DNA of 7,780 nt from Frankiaceae bacterium (lineage in GTDB: Bacteria > Actinomycetota > Actinomycetes > JAFAQI01): contig JAVEEE010000420.1 in the NCBI GenBank assembly GCA_030840615.1, positions 1-7,780 of the forward strand, in the 5' to 3' direction. Position numbers and translations under genes: made by a program. This document shows positions 5,562-7,780 of the stretch, piece after piece. The notes below the pieces were generated by a model. That model was not told where the DNA came from, ran no database searches, and was given only the letters and a program-made list of their open reading frames with translations. Each line of letters begins with the position of its first letter. Positions within the stretch are counted from its first letter, which is position 1.

Positions 5562-6299
5562 GTGATTCAGATCGAACAGCAAAGAGACGTTGCCGTCGTG
5601 CGGTTCGAGCACGGCAAGGTCAACGCTCTCGACCTCGAGCTGCTGGGCGACATCAGCGACACGATGCGCGACCTGGGAGACGCGGGTGCCATCGTCTTGA
5701 CCGGCGCCGGGCGGGCGTTCTCCGCCGGCGTCGACCTGCGCCGCATCGTCGATGGCGGCGCGGCCTATGCGGAGGAGTTCCTGCCCGCGCTGAGCGAAGC
5801 GTTCCTCGCCGTCTTCGACTGCCCGCGACCGGTCATCGCCGCCATCAACGGACACGCACTCGCCGGCGGCTGCGTTATCGCCGCGGCCGCCGACCTGCGT
5901 CTCATGTCCGGAGGGACCATCGGGCTGACCGAGCTGCTTGTCGGCGTGCAGTTCCCTACCGTCCCGCTGGAGATCGCTCGCTATGCCTTCGGCCCACGCG
6001 CCGCGCGGCTGGCGCTGACCGCCGAGACGTTCGACGCGGACCACGCACTGCGTCTCGGCCTCGTCGACGAGGTGGTCGGTTCCGACGAGCTCCTGCCGGA
6101 AGCGATCACGCGTGCCGAAGTGCTCGCGGGTTACTCGGCGCGCGTCTACACGGCAACGAAGGAGCAGCTGCACCGGGAAGCCCGGCGCCGCATCGACGAG
6201 CGACGCCTCACCGACGACGCGGCCGCGAGGGAGGTCTGGACCGCCGACGGCACGATCGCACGCATCGCCGCGTTCCTCGACACCCTCAGCACCCGGTGA
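5562..6299 (+). CDS. Enoyl-CoA hydratase/isomerase family (crotonase-fold) protein, single-Glu type
   Basis: A 245-residue crotonase-superfamily protein. Oxyanion-hole segments are FSAGVDLR (53-60) and HALAGGCVIAAAADLRLM (98-115). The position of the first hydratase Glu (after GGC) is Val105, while Glu124 in GLTELLVG matches the second. One Glu is the pattern of delta3,delta2-enoyl-CoA isomerases, so double-bond shifting is likelier than hydration, although other acyl-CoA reactions exist in this fold. The C-terminal third (about 185-245) is helical and Arg-rich as usual. GTG at 5562 is the only sensible start: upstream in-frame codons run antisense into the dehydrogenase and show no conserved sequence. 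It shares little beyond family motifs with the crotonase at 14-751, so the two are not a recent duplication. It is divergent from the dehydrogenase and ends 3 nt from the stop of the convergent small SnoaL-like gene. Confidence 0.9.
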   Translation: MIQIEQQRDVAVVRFEHGKVNALDLELLGDISDTMRDLGDAGAIVLTGAGRAFSAGVDLRRIVDGGAAYAEEFLPALSEAFLAVFDCPRPVIAAINGHALAGGCVIAAAADLRLMSGGTIGLTELLVGVQFPTVPLEIARYAFGPRAARLALTAETFDADHALRLGLVDEVVGSDELLPEAITRAEVLAGYSARVYTATKEQLHREARRRIDERRLTDDAAAREVWTADGTIARIAAFLDTLSTR

Positions 6300-6302
6300 C
6301 AG

Positions 6303-6665
6303 TCAGGCGCGGCGGGTGAAGATCTCGACCCGCTCGACCTGCCCGTCGGTGGTCAGTTCGAAGAGCAGCACCTCGGGTGTGAGCAGCGGCGACCCGTCGA
6401 CGGTCACCGTTTCCGACAGCTCGGCCACCGCGCGACGACCGTCGTCGAGATAGCTCACCCGACTCACGGCCATCGAATAGCCGGGCAGCGTCGGCATGAG
6501 CGCGGACAGAAACGCCACGTAGGCGTCTCGCCCGTTGTAGACGTCACCGTAGGGACCGATGCGCACGACGTCGGCGGTGACCGCGGCCGCCAGTGCCGCC
6601 CAGTCCTGTGTCGCCACCGCCGCCAAGTAGCCCTCGACACTGGCGCTGTCAGGGGCGGCGCTCAT
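6303..6665 (-). CDS. SnoaL/NTF2-like small protein
   Basis: A 120-residue protein of the cone-shaped SnoaL/NTF2-like fold. An N-terminal helix with VEGYLAAVATQDWAALAA (10-27) leads to the DVVRIGPYG strand (32-40), the GRDAYVAFL helix (45-53), and three strands ending in VERVEIFTRRA (110-120). Members include polyketide cyclases, ketosteroid isomerases, limonene-epoxide hydrolases, dehydratases and non-catalytic subunits; no catalytic residue set of any of these is clear here. The ATG (6665-6663) overlaps the P450 stop as ATGA, so translation is probably coupled to the P450 and the two proteins likely work together, for example on the hydroxylated or epoxidised product (inference). In-frame codons further upstream are antisense-frame extensions into the P450 and are not used. 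There is no strong ribosome site, which fits coupling. Confidence 0.82.
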   Translation of the reverse strand: MSAAPDSASVEGYLAAVATQDWAALAAAVTADVVRIGPYGDVYNGRDAYVAFLSALMPTLPGYSMAVSRVSYLDDGRRAVAELSETVTVDGSPLLTPEVLLFELTTDGQVERVEIFTRRA

Positions 6666-7780
6666 GGCGCCGGCACCGCGCGCACGCCGCGGCGCTGACG
6701 CATCAACGTGGACTGGATGCGCTCCCCCGGATCGGTGACGTCGTACGACGGCCATCGGGCCAGCAGCTCCTCGAGCAGCACACGCGTCTCGAGCCGGGCG
6801 AGGCTGGCGCCCAGGCAGAAGTGCTCGCCGATGCCGAACGTCAGGTGCGGGTTGCTCACGCGAGTGATGTCGAACAGGTCCGCGTCCGGACCGAACACCG
6901 CCTCGTCGCGGTTAGCGGACAGATAGACCATGACGACGTAGTCGCCCGCCGACACCTTCTCGTCGCCGATGACGGTGTCGGACGTCGCGGTGCGGGCCAT
7001 CGCTGCGATCGGCGTCACCCAGCGCAGCACTTCCTCAACGGCGGTCGGCAGCAGCGCGAGGTCGTCGGCGAGCCGCGACCGCTGGTCCGGATGCTCGGCC
7101 AGCGCGACGAGCCCGCCCGAGATCGCCGAGCGGGTCGTCTCGTTGCCGGCGACGAGCAGCGACATGCAGAACCCGATCTGCTCGCCGATCGCCAGCCGGT
7201 CACCGTCGACCTCGGCGCCGACGAGCACGCTCAACAAGTCGTCACGTGGAGCATCGGCGCGCTCTTGCAAGGCCTTGGTGAAGTAGTCCATCAGCTCGAG
7301 CGCGAGCAGCGCGTTCTCGTCGGTGATCCGGCTCGCCGCCTCCATGACGGCGTCGGACCAGATGCGAAACCGGTCGCGGTCACTCGCCGGCACGCCGAGA
7401 AGCTCGGCGATGACGAGCAACGGCAGCGGTGCGGCGATCGTCTCGACGAGGTCGACCTCCTCAGCCGGGTCGATCGCGTCGAGCACTTCGCGGGTCAGGC
7501 GCCGTACCTGGTCCTCCAACGCGCCCACCCGGCGCGCGGTGAAGCCGGCGCTGACGAGCTTGCGATATCTGCTGTGCGCCGGCGGGTCGACGTAGAGGAT
7601 CGAGTCGGCCGCGGCCACCGTCCGGTCGCGGTCGGCCATCAGCACGCCCTGGCTCGAGCAGAACCTCGCCGGGTCCTTGCTCACCGCGAGCACGTCGGCG
7701 TGCCGGGTGAGCGCCCAGAACTTCCCCGGCTCATGCCAGTGCACCGGCGACTCGGCTCGCAACCGAGCCAGCTCGGGCTC
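6662..7780 (-). CDS. Cytochrome P450 (5' end outside the window)
   Basis: The visible 372 residues are a soluble bacterial class-I cytochrome P450, a heme monooxygenase that needs ferredoxin and reductase partners not seen here. Counting from the window edge: the I-helix oxygen-activation motif AGNETTR at 211-217, the K-helix ExxR (Glu250 to Arg253), the ANRD segment near 289, and the heme loop FGIGEHFCLG at 315-324 with Cys322 as iron ligand. The frame is open to the last base, and the edge begins within the usual LRAESPVHW region, so about 20-40 N-terminal residues are missing; a TTG at 7760-7762 is an internal Leu rather than the start. The heme loop and I-helix resemble actinobacterial P450s acting on steroids, terpenes or fatty acids, but the subfamily cannot be fixed. 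It lies upstream of and overlaps the SnoaL-like gene. Confidence 0.95.
   Translation of the reverse strand, partial: EPELARLRAESPVHWHEPGKFWALTRHADVLAVSKDPARFCSSQGVLMADRDRTVAAADSILYVDPPAHSRYRKLVSAGFTARRVGALEDQVRRLTREVLDAIDPAEEVDLVETIAAPLPLLVIAELLGVPASDRDRFRIWSDAVMEAASRITDENALLALELMDYFTKALQERADAPRDDLLSVLVGAEVDGDRLAIGEQIGFCMSLLVAGNETTRSAISGGLVALAEHPDQRSRLADDLALLPTAVEEVLRWVTPIAAMARTATSDTVIGDEKVSAGDYVVMVYLSANRDEAVFGPDADLFDITRVSNPHLTFGIGEHFCLGASLARLETRVLLEELLARWPSYDVTDPGERIQSTLMRQRRGVRAVPAP

Noticed and set aside
5499..6173. 224-codon minus-strand open frame over the second crotonase
   Set aside because: No motifs; antisense shadow.
6666..6755. 30-codon N-terminal extension of the SnoaL-like protein
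   Set aside because: It lies in the P450 C-terminal coding region in another frame and is Arg/His-rich; the ATG overlapping the P450 stop is the better start.
7760..7762. TTG as the P450 start codon
   Set aside because: The frame stays open to the window edge and the residues before it (ELAR then LRAESPVHW) fit the normal P450 N-terminal region, so the gene continues outside.

Overview
The window looks like chromosomal DNA of a high-GC actinobacterium. Third codon positions are strongly G/C, GTG and TTG starts are common, and several promoters place a TAnnnT -10 box 6-7 nt before the start codon, as in leaderless actinobacterial transcripts. A zinc alcohol dehydrogenase of the NDMA-dependent type, a family tied to the redox cofactor mycofactocin, points the same way. 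I see no phage, transposon, CRISPR or RNA gene. The species cannot be named from this sequence.

Layout. (1) 14-751, minus: a crotonase-fold protein. A 75-bp divergent region separates it from (2) 827-1642, plus: a GntR/FadR-type regulator with an FCD domain, followed 13 nt later by (3) 1656-3128, plus: an AMP-forming acyl-CoA ligase. (4) 3162-4211, minus: an S66 (LD-carboxypeptidase/MccF-like) serine peptidase, convergent with the ligase. Upstream of it is an intergenic stretch with two hairpins. (5) 4307-5455, minus: the alcohol dehydrogenase. A 106-bp divergent promoter region leads to (6) 5562-6299, plus: a second crotonase. Three nt further, convergent, come (7) 6303-6665, minus: a small SnoaL/NTF2-like protein, coupled by an ATGA overlap to (8) 6662-7780, minus: a cytochrome P450 cut by the right edge of the window.

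How the genes may work together (inference). P450, alcohol dehydrogenase, CoA ligase and two crotonases fit a catabolic route for a lipophilic compound such as a terpenoid, steroid side chain, alicyclic acid or fatty acid: hydroxylation, oxidation of the alcohol, CoA activation, then double-bond isomerisation or related acyl-CoA chemistry. The FadR-type regulator sits between a crotonase and the CoA ligase, so an acyl-CoA made by the ligase is a natural candidate effector. The S66 peptidase has no obvious place in the route. The substrate cannot be read from the sequence. All families here are known. The unusual parts are the shortened N-domain of the ligase, the absence of one or both classical hydratase glutamates in the crotonases, the interlocked divergent promoters, and the tight convergent and overlapping gene junctions.
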